Shown: positions 10,167-21,310, counted from the first letter of the stretch. The stretch is DNA of 64,000 nt from Micrasema longulum (GCA_022494885.1 JAGVSM010002944.1:186001-250000); one strand, 5' to 3'. Numbers and translations are program-made. Notes: generated by a model from the letters alone, not told the origin.

Positions 10167-10335
10167 CAAACTGCTTTTTGTCTGCGTTCTTCTTCCTTCA
10201 AAAAAGCATCTAAACGATTTTTGAACTGGTTGACCGAGATGGAATGAACAACTAGGCTTGGAAATTTATTCCAGTCTGAAACTACCCTGCTGGAAAGGAA
10301 GTTTTTCTTGGAATTGAGGTGGAGTTGGGGACGAT
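10167..10335 (-). pseudogene. C-terminal end of a second LINE, directly before the RT fragment
   Basis: Minus strand: NFLSSRVVSDWNKFPSLVVH, then SISVNQFKNRLDAFLKEEER and a TGA. F(F)SxRVVxxWNxLPxxVVxxxSVxxFKxxLD is the C-terminal signature of CR1-like ORF2 proteins. It lies upstream of the 9715-10146 RT in the same orientation, so the two fragments come from different insertions in tandem. Confidence 0.65.
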
Positions 10336-10559
10336 AGAGCTTTCAGTTACGACCCTGTAAATTTGTGTTGGGATTTAACTGATACATCTCATGCAGGGGG
10401 CAGGGGGCAGGAGGCAGTCATAGTAACTATTGATTTTGAAAATGCAATTAATTTTTTTAAATTCATTTTACATATTTGTATCTGTGTCGGTAGTATGTGA
10501 CATTTCCCTAGTTCTGAGTAATGGCTGACCAAAGTTTTGTAACAAATAATTATTTATAT

Positions 10560-10760
10560 CACTTTAAGTAGTGTATTTATTTATTTATTTATTTATTAAT
10601 TACATTATACATACATTTGTTAAGGACAGAGACACAGTTTATAGCGACACAATCAGGAACGACCCATGGCTGTGAACTTGCTCTGACTCGCTAGAAAATC
10701 CGTGTTGAGTCGGGGCACTTGTAATACATTCATAACCATACATTCACACACATATATACA
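10560..10760 (-). mobile_element. LINE 3' tail, minus orientation
   Basis: A (TAAA)n-type tail (10571-10600, ATTT on the plus strand) followed by CTAGAAAATCCGTGTTGAGT. A related AGAAAATTTTGTGTTAAGT block is at 28570-28600 and a plus-strand one at 53010-53095, all next to AATAAATAAAT tails. Confidence 0.5.
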
Positions 10761-10769
10761 TATATATTC

Positions 10770-11060
10770 GCACATACATATTTATATTATATTTTATACA
10801 TACATATACATATATTAAGTTTATACACATCATTGATACTTTATACATTATTACATTTTACATTTATAAATACATATTAATCATTTACTAGTTAGTCCAC
10901 ATTTGATCGCAGAAATCCATTCCCGTTCGAGCAAACCAATTACTCAAACCAGATTTGAATTTCGAAAATGACTCAGATATACTGTATATATGTATATGTT
11001 TATAATTATGTAAAATATTACACAATGATTACTAGTTTTAGGATTAAAGCTGTTATACAA
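10770..11060. other. AT-rich flank, no gene
   Basis: ACATA-rich simple sequence (10745-10870) and no recognisable feature. Confidence 0.3.
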
Positions 11061-11189
11061 ATCATTATAATGTTTTAATGAGTTATAGAACTGAAAGATT
11101 GTCAAGTTTATTTATTTCCATATTAAAACATCTGTCTAACAAGATAAAACCAATAAATTTTAAGGATTATTCCTTTGTAGAATTAAAAG

Positions 11190-11430
11190 GTGTTAACATA
11201 TTACAACAGAGATGAAGAACACTTTGGAGATGGAAATACATGTCATTGGCTGGTTTATAGCAGGTCATAAGGCCTGTGGATACCTAGACTTCTAAATTAC
11301 CTTCTCTTAAGTGTTCTTCATCTCTGTAGTAATATGCTAACATTAACAGCTCCCCAGGGAGTTGAATCCAGTTTTTGTCTACAAAATTTGGATAAACTCA
11401 AAATATTCTTGATAAATTCACCTGGTCCAT
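11190..11430. mobile_element. Foldback family D fragment
   Basis: GAGATGAAGAACACTT at 11209 is inverted at 11307-11330 (AAGTGTTCTTCATCTCTG). Between them are the family words CATTGGCTGGTTTA, CAGGTCATAAG and CCTAGACTTC. The end word 'gtctacaaaatttgg' is at 11376. Family D recurs at least nine times in the window. Confidence 0.55.
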
Positions 11431-11464
11431 GAAGAAGTATAGAACTTGGAAAAAAAAATTCAGA

Positions 11465-12205
11465 CGTTGTCTAGTATGTAGGTGATATAATTCAACATAT
11501 GAATCTCACCCGCATAAATAAAGGTTTCCGCTCTTTATTTTTTTTTTTTCTTTTTTTCTTTTTTTTTCTTCATTTTTTGTTTTTTTTTACAATATACATA
11601 AGATGTAAAACAGAGTCTTTACAAATAAAGGATAATTACGTAGCAATGAAATACATATTAACAGTAAAAAAAATAAACAAAAATCCCACAAAGGCGTGGC
11701 CTGTTCGTGGATATACAAGAAAAGTATATGAATTTTTGCTCCTATTATAAATAGACAGGTACAATATTGTTGTATAATATAAGAGAAAATAAAATATTCT
11801 GTTAAAAATTATAAGGTACTTTTTTTATAATAATTAAAAAAGGAAATAAAAAATATAAAAAACCTAAAAATATTCCTTATTATTAAAGGGCAACACAACA
11901 ATATATATCATAGAAACAAACTTTTGAATCCAAAATCATATTTAACTTCACAAACATCAACAGATGCAAGAATCGAAGGAATATAGATTTTCAAATATGG
12001 GCAGAATGGTGAATGTTACACAGTGCTGTAAAGTGGCCACTTAAACCAGCCAATAGCCCTGTAGATGCCTAGACTTCAATATTACCTACTATAAAGTATT
12101 CTTCGTGTCTGTTGTAATCTGTTAATATTACAGCTCCCCAGGGAGTTGAATCCAGTCCTTGTCTACAAAAATTTGGACAAACTCAAAACATTGTTCATAA
12201 AAAGT
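11465..12205 (+). mobile_element. Foldback family D copy with an internal insertion
   Basis: Starts with GAATCTCACCCGCATAAATA at 11500 and resumes at 11945 with AACTTCACAAACATCAACAG, GTGGCCACTTAAACCAGCC, GCCTAGACTTC. It ends at GTCTACAAAAATTTGGAC. The ~400 bases from about 11540 to 11940 (T-rich tract, then a block also found at 58290-58390) are foreign to the family and probably a separate insertion. Confidence 0.55.
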
Positions 12206-12270
12206 GTTTTTGAAATATAAAGAAAACTCAAAACGGTATTGTTTTTAGTTATCCCTCTATGAAATGGAGC

Positions 12271-12272
<2 letters not shown>

Positions 12273-12315
<43 letters not shown>

Positions 12316-12316
12316 A
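12273..12316. repeat. (TA)n then (TG)n microsatellite
   Basis: About 14 TA units followed by TGTATGTGTGTGTGT. Confidence 0.9.
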
Positions 12317-12552
12317 ATTTTAGGTTTCTTTATTGTACATTTTAAATTTTATCTTTAAAATGAGATTTTAGGCCAGAGCTATTTTTACTTCTAAGGTTGG
12401 TTGATTTCCTCGTAAACATTCAAAAAAATAACAAGACAATCATCGATAATCAATAAATGCATTTATCATATATTCTCGATATATTTCCACATTCATGCAT
12501 AAACACGCACATGTTTTGATTCATACGTACATGCATAATAATTAAACATATT

Positions 12553-13247
12553 GCACCTTTCGAACGACAAAAACCTTAAAATGAGTTAAGATCGTGAAAC
12601 GACTCCAATGAACATTATCCATCTTTCTACATTAAAAAAATGCAACATTCGTGTGGGAATAGGACAAAACCGTTACATCGCATCGGTCTCCTTGTTGTCG
12701 CGACGCTATTAGTGTTGGGTTTATATTACTGTGTAAAGGACGCAACGCAGACAAACATATAGTGACCGAAAGCCTGTTGAGTCGATTTTATTCAGATACA
12801 AATGGAATGTTTACTTTATTTTTTCAAATATTAAAACGACCAATTTAGCTTTGTGGTCGTTTCGTTCTGACTTACCGATAATCATCTTAGTGACTTATTT
12901 AAGTTTATGTCATTTCGTGAATAAATAAAAACATGTTTTTGGTGCCCTGATCTGACCCAATAAAGATTATGTCATTATCTTATTTGTCATTTGCAATTGT
13001 TTCTTTATTTTTTTTTAAATTTAAAAATGACTCTTAAAATAAATGTGTCTTTTTTAAGATTATAATAATTTGTTTTTCATAGATGAATGTAGCTGAATGC
13101 CTTCGGTATAATTTTTAACCCAAAATTTGGAGCTTCCTTCAAAAAATACGAAACAATCGACGAAAGAATACGAAGGTGTCACAATTTACATTCTTTTGCA
13201 GTTTCCCAAAAAGTTGTTTTTTTTCAGTTGAGTCGTTCTAAAAGTGC
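12553..13247 (+). mobile_element. ~700-bp TIR element (family T), copy A
   Basis: Left end GCACCTTTCGAACGAC and right end AGTTGAGTCGTTCTAAAAGTGC are terminal inverted repeats, better preserved in copy B at 42934-44168. Interior words such as CAACATTCGTGTGGGAATAG, GACGCAACGCAGACAAACAT and ACGAAGGTGTCACAATTTAC are shared with copy B in inverted orientation. No coding frame, so it is non-autonomous. TSD unclear. Confidence 0.7.
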
Positions 13248-13359
13248 GATATATATTAATACAATTTGCACATTCGTCCTCTAAAAATGCATACTTACCA
13301 TATAATGTCATTTTAAAGGCTATTTCTAAGTTATTCAATGCAATTGAAACATATTTTGC

Positions 13360-13960
13360 AGACATTTTATTTTTTTTAATACGTTAGTATTATACCTAGG
13401 GCATTCAATATACATTGCAACAATACCAACAAATCAATGATTTATGATTTTTGCTATTTCGAATAAACCGCGTTATCTTTATTTTTATTATTTTTCTACC
13501 TAAGTATGTTAAGTATTAAAATCCCAAAGTTATTTTATAGAACATTTATAAAACAACTGTGTAATATGTATAGATATATTGTTATTATATTATTTCATAA
13601 TTTTGTAATAGAACACTGTATGTTAATTGTATTTATGTTTATGTTAATAAAAAGCATTTGTGCCGTGTATGCACTAATAAATAAATAAATTTTAGAAAAT
13701 TTTATGGTCTGTTTAAGAGATGGTCTACCCTCCATCAAATCTACCTCATTCTCTTAGCTTTTCCAAATCTTACAAACTTAAATAATCCATTTCCCGCCAT
13801 AAAAAGTAATTAGATCTATTCATTAGTACATATTTATAATATTTTGTTATTCTTTACTTTTCCAGGTAAGACGATCATCCCCCTAAACATCCTTAAAAGA
13901 TCTCTCTACCCTCATCAACTCCTACAGCCAGGATAAAGGTATCTAAATTATAATAAATAA
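13360..13960 (+). other. Probable LINE 3' UTR and flank
   Basis: Ends in CACTAATAAATAAATAAATT at 13671-13690, a tail like those after other LINE copies here. A block near 13855-13885 (CTTTACTTTTCCAGGTAAGA) recurs at 58930-58950. No coding region. Confidence 0.3.
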
Positions 13961-14500
13961 ATAACTGAAATATGAATTTATAAGTTTTAAAAAAAGTCGT
14001 GAATTAATAATTCTAAACCTCATTCGATACATTACTGTTTTAATGTTTCTACTTTTTATTGAGTCCATAAACTAGCGAGGGTTCTGTAGACATAACTCGC
14101 CCACCGCTGGATAAATCAGGACCTAAGGACCAATAAAAATACGATTCTGCTATTGGATGAATGTTGAATAGGTTCCCAAGAGGATAATGTTCAATTCGAT
14201 TTCAAATTTAGCCTCTAGACTTACTGACGTATGGACTGGTGGAAAGTTAGAGGTCAAGTGAAATAGCAAAGGGTTTTGTAAAAACCTTAGGCGATATCAA
14301 TTTTGTGCAACTCAATACTTAAAACCAATAGGAGGTTTCTAATAAAATTAAATACAAATGATGTTATCTACTCGGAAATTAAACAAATTAATACACGCAC
14401 CGCAATGAGACAGGTCGTAACCTGTCACGCGCGAAATGCACAAATATTTTGCCGAACATTCGGCCTTCGATATTCGGTCAAATCATTATTCGTGGAATCT
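13960..14500. other. Intergenic stretch, no gene supported
   Basis: Nothing recognised. Confidence 0.3.
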
Positions 14501-14505
14501 CTACT

Positions 14506-15385
14506 TTATTTATTTATTTATTAACGGACATTGTCCATGTATACAATTTATAAGGTTTTAAATATTACAATAAAAGAATAGTTTAAAACATTTTAAAAAA
14601 AAAGAAAGAAGCATTGACAAACATAAAGGACATTGAGACAAGATCTGGACTATTTATTTAGTGCTCGTTTAAATCGTTGTAAACTTAAACCAAAAAAAGT
14701 CCAGATCTTGTCTTGAGTTAACAATACGACAAAGGCGGGTCATTGGAGAATTTAGGCCATAGTTTGTTCTATGCTGATCGATGAACAGTACTTCATTGTT
14801 TCTCAATCTACAAGTCGGAATATTGAATTTTACTTGTCCCAGTAATGATGGAACATCGATTATACCATTTAGTATGCCGAACATATATATGGAGTCAATA
14901 TAAGTTCTACGTTTTTGTAGACTAGAAATATTTAACATTGACTCTATTTCAGCATAAGAATAATTATTTCTCTCTAGTCCAAGCATCCAAGCTATTTTTC
15001 GAAGCAAGCGATGTTGGACTAATTCAATGTGATTTATGCGATTGACATAGAATGGAGACCAGACCACTGAGGCATATTCAAGAAGAGGGCGAACAGTTGA
15101 GCAATAAAGCGTTTTGATTGTACGGACATTAGTAAAATCAGAGGATATTCTGTTAATGAAGCCACGTAATTTCAGTGATTTATTTACTGTATTATCTATA
15201 TGCTCGTTGTATGTCAGTTTATAGTCCAAAACAACTCCTAAATCTCTGATGGACTTGACTACATCAATTTTGGAGTTTTCTAATAGGTACTCGAAGGAAA
15301 TTGGTTGTTTTGTTCTATGAAATGACATTATTTTGCATTTTTTAATATTTAGTTCTAATTTATTGACTTTACACCATCGGTTAAA
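14506..15385 (-). pseudogene. LINE ORF2 C-terminal half plus 3' UTR and tail (family J1)
   Basis: Minus-strand frame from about 15385 to the stop at 14669, over 230 codons with no internal stop: LELNIKKCKIMSFHRTKQPI, SIRDLGVVLDYKLTYNEHID, TVRPLLEYASVVWSPFYVNR, then the C-terminal RRTYIDSIYMFGILNGIIDV region. This is the part after the RT catalytic box in Jockey/CR1-type LINEs (KC..MSF, DLGV.LD..LTF..HI, RP.LEY.SVVWSP). The 3' UTR runs to 14506 and ends in AATAAATAAATAAA. The first ATG is internal. It is the longest intact coding stretch in the window, so it is probably the youngest LINE copy. A truncated 3' copy lies at 24235-24470. Confidence 0.85.
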
Positions 15386-15389
15386 AGAG

Positions 15390-15860
15390 TTAATGTTAAA
15401 TACTTTACACTAATATTAAAAAAGCAAAACTGGAGGTGAAAGGGACGATAAAAGCAGTGAAAATAAGTTTTAAAAAAATTAGGGGTTATGACACTGAAAT
15501 TTGAAAAGCAACTAGATTTTTTACAAAATAATGTAGCATGAGCGAAACTGATCCGAAGACTCTCGGCATTTAACGTTTCGGAAGTGTGAGGAGAGTGCAT
15601 TTTAGGATATTAGAAGCAAACTTAAAAATCTCAGTTGAAACACAGATATAAAACTTTATATACTGACAAAAATTTTATAGGTGCCCACTGTTTTAAAAAA
15701 CTGTATAGTGTACGTGTACTAAATATACATTTTATCCTCCAAATACATGTTTATATTATGAGGTATATTGTCATTCTTACTTCTTACTAATGACTGTGCA
15801 ATTATCAAATTAGCTGTAGCAAAAAATGGACATGCCTACTCATTATGAATTAAATTAAGA
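15390..15860. other. Flank of the LINE, no gene
   Basis: A GC-balanced patch with AACGTTTCGGAAGTGTGAGG near 15570 resembles a repeat junction. Nothing firm. Confidence 0.25.
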
Positions 15861-15864
15861 ACAC

Positions 15865-17200
15865 TTTGTTTCTAGCCACTTCATATTTATTTGATTACCG
15901 ACGGTTCCAAAGCTAAACAAGCTTCCTCATCAAGGTACAATTCGTCGTCCATCTTTCAAAAAGGCGTATCTCGAATTTGTTAATTTTTTAGACGACTTTT
16001 AAAGAATTCGTTTGAAAAATTTTCGCTTTTTAAATAATCTTACTGTTTTTTTAATTAATATTTAAAACATATTGTACATAGTTTTACATAATATTCACAA
16101 GAAATTTTTGTAAAAACCTCATTTAGGGACATGCAGATAACAATAATTATTTACAGACGTTTTTATATTTTAAACTTTAACATTATTTACAAAAGCAGAA
16201 TAGAAATTATGATGCACTACAAATTAGAGGGAAGTAAAAAAGTTTAAAAAAATTACAAAATAAACATAATACAAGTTTTGGAAATGAATTCAAAATTATA
16301 TATGTATACATAATACAATCTATAAAAGATAAAATTAAAATAAACAAATTAAAAAGTTTAAAAATAACATGTATGTACATTGTATATACAGGATGTTCAT
16401 TAAACCCTGTCACATCCGAAACCACGATGATCAGTATGAGAAAGAAGACATATTGGCATATTAAATCATTTTTTTAGGACAAATAAAATTTAAAAAAATA
16501 AAAAATAAAAAAAATAAAATGGTTGCTTACTTCTGCACGGGAGAAACGAGGAGGGGGCGGGGGGAGTCTGATACTGCGCCGCGCTCTCCTCACTTCTCCC
16601 CTGCAGAAGTAAGCAACCATTTGTTTTTTTAAATATTTTATTTTTGAAAAATTTCTTTGTTCTAAATATTTTTTTTAAATATGCCAATATGTCTTCTTGC
16701 CCATACTGATCATTGTGGTTTCGGATGTGACAGAGTTTAAAGAACACCCTGTATACAAGCTGAACGAGTATGAGAGTGAAGAAAACATGTACCATTTATG
16801 AAATATATTAAGAAAAAATTCAAAATATATATTTTTTTAAAATTAAAAGAATGAAAAAGTTTTTTAAACTAACAATTTATATACGTGTACCCAATACAGG
16901 TTAAAAAGTATGAAAAGCGCGTTTATTGTATTTTGCTGTGTTTTAAAAAAAATATTTTTTATGTCAGTATAATGCCCATTTATTCCATAAATTTAACTTA
17001 ACTTTTACTAAAATATTCACTAATCAATTTCGATAAACATCGAGGTACGCCTTTTTGAAAGATGGACGACGAATTGAGTAATCTTAAGTAATCTTGCCTT
17101 GATAAGGAAGTTTATGTAGCCTTCGGTAAAATAAACAGTTAGTGGTTAAAATCTAAGTGCTTAAATAGGTTTAATGAATAACCATAAAGTTAGTCCTCCA
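15865..17200. mobile_element. Family B Penelope-like foldback, arms ~130 bp, interrupted by a MITE
   Basis: Left arm 15870-15990 and right arm 17035-17155 are inverted copies: ACAATTCGTCGTCCATCTTT then CAAAAAGGCGTA at the left, TACGCCTTTTTGAAAGATGG then ACGACGAATTG at the right. Each arm has a hammerhead-like motif (minus 15896-15937 with TACC/GGTA stem I and TTGATGA core; plus 17096-17128, decayed). The right arm leads 46 bases later to the ATG at 17174, MNNHKVSPPNINLKQ. The ~1 kb between the arms is AT-rich and carries a nested MITE. Confidence 0.6.
16387..16753. mobile_element. TA-flanked MITE with nested palindromes
   Basis: Ends TACAGGATGTTC and GAACACCCTGTA are inverted and flanked by TA on both sides, as in Tc1/mariner-like elements. 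Arms of ~75 bp continue through CACATCCGAAACCAC and GTCTTCTT...CATATTGG. An inner hairpin (16520-16555 against 16590-16622, GGTTGCTTACTTCTGCA) encloses a GC-rich loop GAGGGGGCGGGGGGAG. No coding capacity. Confidence 0.75.
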
Positions 17201-17760
17201 AATATAAATTTGAAGCAAATAATTTGAAATAAAACAATATTTTAGCACAAGTTGACAGTAGGTATTGTTAAGCTACAGACAGACAGACCTTGACATTGCT
17301 AAGCAGACAGACTGTATGGAGTATACTTACGCCCAATGATTAGACGTTTGGCACATGCGCACTATTGACAATAATGACAATATGTAACTGCACAGTACGT
17401 ATTATGTCATTTAATAATATCGCAGCAAAAATCCACCCCGCCGGGCGCGATAATATAACATAGGGTAAATTGACTTTGGCGTAAGTATAGCCTGTGAGCT
17501 CGCCAATACATGACAGATGACAGTAAACATAACCATAGAAAAACATAGCAGTTGAGCTCTCAGAAGTAAAGCAACGTGAATGCAGCAATGCTTGAACTAC
17601 ATGTCAATAATATTCTAATAATAAATAATATTATTTGGCCATACGGAACTTTAAAGCACACCTTGGTTTAATTACTAATAGTATTTTATCGGTTAGGTAG
17701 GTGTATTTTAAAAAAAATGTTGCGTACCCGAAAAGAGCACAAATGATTATGTTTTTGTAA
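17200..17760. other. Intergenic stretch, no gene supported
   Basis: Contains the repeated word CAGACAGAC near 17278-17312. A minus-strand frame 17340-17588 has no recognisable features. Confidence 0.3.
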
Positions 17761-17769
17761 ATGATGTCA

Positions 17770-18215
17770 GTAGCGACACTCAGAGAGTGGCTTTGTGACG
17801 TTTTGACATTTTTTATAAGAAATTCATGGCGAAGCCGAAATACTGTTATAAAAACGAGGATGTTTTTGTTGATTGACGTTAGCAGGCGCTACCCAGGGGC
17901 GACTTTGTGACGTGAGAAATTATTTAAAAAAAGAGATCCATGGCGTAGCCGAAATATTGTAATTAAAACGAGGATGTTTTTGCTGATTGACGTTAGCAGG
18001 CGCTACCCAGGGGCGACTTTGTGACGTGAGAAATTATTTTAAAAAAAGAGATTCATGGCGTAGCCGAAATATTGTAATTAAAACGAGGATGTTTTTGTTG
18101 ATTGACGTTAGCAGGCGCAACCCAGGGGCGACTATGAAGTCACCCAGGGGCGTCATGAGACGTGATGAAATTATTGATATAAATATTTTTTTCATTTTAC
18201 ATAGCGTAGCCGAGA
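17770..18215. repeat. Tandem repeat, ~114-bp unit, about 3.5 copies
   Basis: Units begin ATGGCG(A/T)AGCCGAAAT at 17826, 17940 and 18055, with a partial at 18201 (ATAGCGTAGCCGAGAT) and a diverged remnant before 17826. The first two full units are 114 and 115 bp. The third is 146 bp because CACCCAGGGGCG is duplicated inside it. Units share ACGAGGATGTTTTTG, GACGTTAGCAGGCGC and GGGGCGACTTTGTGACG. The GC-rich words stand out from the AT-rich flanks. The plus-strand frame through it is a by-product. Confidence 0.9.
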
Positions 18216-18219
18216 TAAG

Positions 18220-19020
18220 AAATTGCGCGGTGTTTCGAAATTTAACCGTGTAGGTAGCCGCCTAGTTACAATATTATTTTTGTATTTGTATAACTCCTGT
18301 TTTATAATGTTTATGTATTTATCGCAATAAGAATTAAACTAAAGATAGTTTTTACTCTTAATTGCTATCCGTTTTTTTAATTATGTTTGTAACACTCAAT
18401 AATATTTATTTTTCAAGTATTTGTTATTTTTGCATTTTAATTAATATTGTTAATGTAAAGCGTATTTTTATTTATTCGAATTTACTAGACTGTTTTTATT
18501 ACAAAAAATAAAAATGCATATTTCTCTATGTATTTTTCTGTTATAAACAATCTATTAAAATAATACACATCAAATTTCCATTGTCTGTTTATTTGATTTG
18601 CAATCATCTTTTTTTTTCGATTGTTAAAACTCTAGGAAATTCAAAGACAATAATTTTTTTACTGTCATATATTGGCGAGCTCACACGCTATACATAGCCC
18701 TTGACTTTTATCGTATAATAATGAATGTTTACATTTGTTTTATTTATTAATTGGCAGGTAAATGTTCGATACATGTAAGATGCATATTAATTTATTTTTT
18801 GCATATTTCATTTCATTTGATGTATTTCTTAATTTTTATTTATTTATTTTACTATGCAAACAAACAGTATGTACACAAATATTGCCAATTTATTTGTATA
18901 TTAGTGTAAGACGCTCGTGCACACACCGAAAAAATTGTTTACACTTAATTCAATAATTTAATTTATGTTCAATATAATAAATGTAAAAGAAACGAAATGA
19001 AAAAATATGTACATAATAAT
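18220..19020. other. AT-rich stretch, no gene supported
   Basis: Low complexity and T-rich; nothing recognised. Confidence 0.35.
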
Positions 19021-19024
19021 AAAG

Positions 19025-19301
19025 TTAAATATCTGTTTCTCTCAAAATTTCTATAATTTTTGACCTAAATTTGTATACATTGTCGCAAAAAATATCAGCC
19101 TCGGCAAATATATTGTTAATATTGGTCGCATATTCTAGGTAGTGTAGATTGTTTAAAATAGTTTGTTGACGCGTTTTCTGTGTAAAACAGAAGATTTTGT
19201 CTTGTCGGTCTAGATGGCACACGTAATGGAAGTCTTTCAAGTAGGTAAGGAGAATCAATTTTATTATTTATTAATTTGAATAAAAATAACTGGTATAACA
19301 T
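19025..19301 (-). pseudogene. LINE RT C-terminal tail with a frameshift
   Basis: Minus strand: SPYLLERLPLRVPSRPTRQN, then LLFYTENASTNYFKQSTLPR in one frame. Around 19115 the reading shifts to IFAEADIFCDNVYKFRSKII. RTNY(x)K(x)S(x)LPRxCxxYN...D(I)FxxxxxxF(K/R) is the ordinary C-terminus of Jockey-like ORF2 proteins. 5'-truncated and frame-shifted. Confidence 0.65.
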
Positions 19302-19344
19302 TATTCTTCGATTTTTAAGAGATTTGTATATATTATTTTTATAT

Positions 19345-19760
19345 CTTTATATATATAACTCCTCTGTACATGTGATGTCACCGTACTCCTCCTAAACGGC
19401 TTAACCGAATTACGTGCGGTTTTCAGAGAAATCTTTGCTCCTTACTTTTTTTTTTACATATTCGATAAATGTTTTATTGATCGATCTACCAGGATTGCAT
19501 TCGAGGAGAATGCATTTGCAAAAAAATGGAAAGATGTTTTTTGTATCTAAAAAAAGTTTGATTTTGAATGTTTACAAACAGCATTTGTTTTTTGTGGATC
19601 TCAATCAGATTCTTTCCTTAAATTCCTAATAATTTATACCCGTTTATTTAGTTTGATTATATTTTTGTGTAACACTAAAATAATATTAAATTCAATACAT
19701 TTTTAAAAATCGTATTCCTACATTAGTACACCACTTTGTTGGTGAAACGACCGGAGTTTG
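19345..19760. mobile_element. Helitron-like non-autonomous repeat, copy 1
   Basis: CCTCTGTACATGTGATGTCAC, then CCTAAACGGCTTAACCGA and TTACGTGCGGTTTTCA, matches the copy starting near 63570. Shared words continue through CGAGGAGAATGCATTTGCAA, TTTTGTGGATCT and CAATACAT to CGTATTCCTACA. The opening resembles the CTAAACGGCTNAACCGAT leader of insect Helitron-like elements. No RepHel frame. The copy at the window edge prevents setting the right end. Confidence 0.6.
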
Positions 19761-19879
19761 ACGTTTGCAAAAAGAACGCCATATTTAAAAAAAAAATATT
19801 TTATGTTTTGAAATTGACCGAGATTCGCTGTGGTGTACCTACCAATGACGACTTAAAATATTGCTAATTCGTATTTTTA

Positions 19880-20130
19880 TTTGGCGAGTTTTTATATCTT
19901 GATTGGTATTTTGATTAATTGTGCGACGCGTCAGGTGAGCGCGGTGACGGCGTCACTCTCCCCTCCCCTCCCGGCGGCTAGACCCCTCCCTCCGCCGCTC
20001 CCCGGCCGGGTGACCTTGGGCCCGTCTAGACCGATGCAGGCGGCACGTGCCCAGAGGTCACCCCCCCCCCCCACGTGGAGCTGCACGAGGGAGTCTCGAG
20101 ACTGCAGCTCGAACTAACTGGCGGTTATGA
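19880..20130 (+). promoter_or_regulatory. CpG-rich patch with a consensus 5' splice site
   Basis: GCGACGCGTCAG|GTGAGCG at about 19934 matches the splice-donor consensus. The ~190 bp that follow are GC-rich (CCTCCCCTCCC, CCGGCCGGGTGACC, C10 run near 20065) and end in a 12-bp palindrome AGTCTCGAGACT inside GAGCTGC/GCAGCTC arms. Upstream, LASFYILIGILINCATRQ stays open into the donor and is signal-peptide-like, but lacks an ATG. Candidate host first exon or regulatory island; weak. Confidence 0.25.
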
Positions 20131-20700
20131 GAATTATTGCTATTTTTTTTTATTTATTTCAATAGCATGCTTATGCACACACGTCAAATTTTCAATGTTT
20201 ATAATATACATATTTAAGGGAAGAGACCACTGTATGAGATTGCAGCGGTAATATTTATTTTCATTCTTGGACCTTTCTATTTTCCGCACAAAAGTGGGAT
20301 AAACGGGGTTATAAAAAATTACACTGAATTATCGTGATTCTACCAGGAATCAAACCCGGAACAACTGTACGTGAGGCAAGCTTTTAAGCCAATATGAATG
20401 CATGCAAATGGACAATTATTTCTCGGTTGAAATAGAGAAATCTCTCAATCTGTCTTCGTAAAGGGTAGATTGGAATTGGACCTTGTATGCATTTTCATAA
20501 TACTTAATGCTGTTAATGCTGCCCCATATCTGTTGAAATCAGACTGCTTTTATGTCCCCAGCCGTGTCACAAAAATGAACATTCGGCTCTCAAATCTTCT
20601 CGGGTTTTATGCCCCAAAGTCCAAAATTTTGTAAATTAATTTATTTAACCAAAATAACATTGCAAACAATAAAATATTAAAGGCGTTTTATTGGGACAGC
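20130..20700. other. Intergenic stretch with a tRNA-like remnant
   Basis: Near 20337-20395 the minus strand has GGGTTTGATTCCTGG, a B-box-like word, so this is possibly an old SINE. Nothing else. Confidence 0.25.
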
Positions 20701-20730
20701 AAATCAAACCTGGGCCGCGATTATGAACGG

Positions 20731-20935
20731 ATATCTTCATCGGTATGTACTGAGACGGTATAAACTAATATTGATATTTATGTACGAAAGTGTGTATATT
20801 TGTATGAAAATTCTAAGTATCTTCGTCGGTAACCGGTAATTTAACATATTTAGATATAAAAATTGTAAACATATTATATTTTTCATACAGAAAACTTAAT
20901 TTTACTTTGTAGATACAATTGAAGATACATTTTAA
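20731..20935. mobile_element. Small TIR repeat (family E), copy 1
   Basis: ATATCTTCATCGGTATGTAC at the left and TAGATACAATTGAAGATA at the right are imperfect terminal inverted repeats (TATCTTCA/TGAAGATA). Interior words GAGACGGTATAAA, TTTCATACAGAAAACTTAAT and CTTTGTAGATA recur in the same order at 51478-51672. Non-coding. Confidence 0.55.
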
Positions 20936-21119
20936 CTTCTCATCAGAAAACGTACCGTGGGCTACTATTCCAAACGCTCTCGCGGCCGCAGAAAAAGTTT
21001 TTATCTCGCGTGTTTACACACAAAATACACGAGATAAAAGTGTTCGGAATAGCAGCGCAGGAACCCTTAAGCAATGGTTCGACATTATTAAGTTATAATA
21101 CTCTTCAATAGCAAGAGTA

Positions 21120-21310
21120 TTTGCCTCTAAAACCTAGTTTCACTGATGCGAAAGACGTCGATCTCCAAAGTGATAATGTTCAGTAGCCTGACTGTTCTCC
21201 TAATTGGCATAACCAGAGGCAGGTCGTTCATGGAAGCCGGGAGGTAAAACAGTATGTGCTTATGCTGTCGGAGATAACCTTCAAGAACATAAAAATTGAT
21301 TCTCTCTAAA
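21120..21310 (-). pseudogene. LINE RT C-terminal fragment
   Basis: Minus strand: LERINFYVLEGYLRQHKHIL, FYLPASMNDLPLVMP, RRTVRLLNIITLEIDVF. It has the same layout (FYVP..YLR.R.H.L...P..RT..RLLN.I..(D)IDVF) as the tail of the next fragment at 21454, so two related LINE ends lie side by side. Confidence 0.55.

Noticed and set aside
11499..11750. F-rich membrane-like protein
   Set aside because: Product of a poly-T tract.
17987..18253. 88-residue protein across the 114-bp tandem repeat
   Set aside because: Unit lengths differ (114, 115, 146), so no constant frame; no family match.
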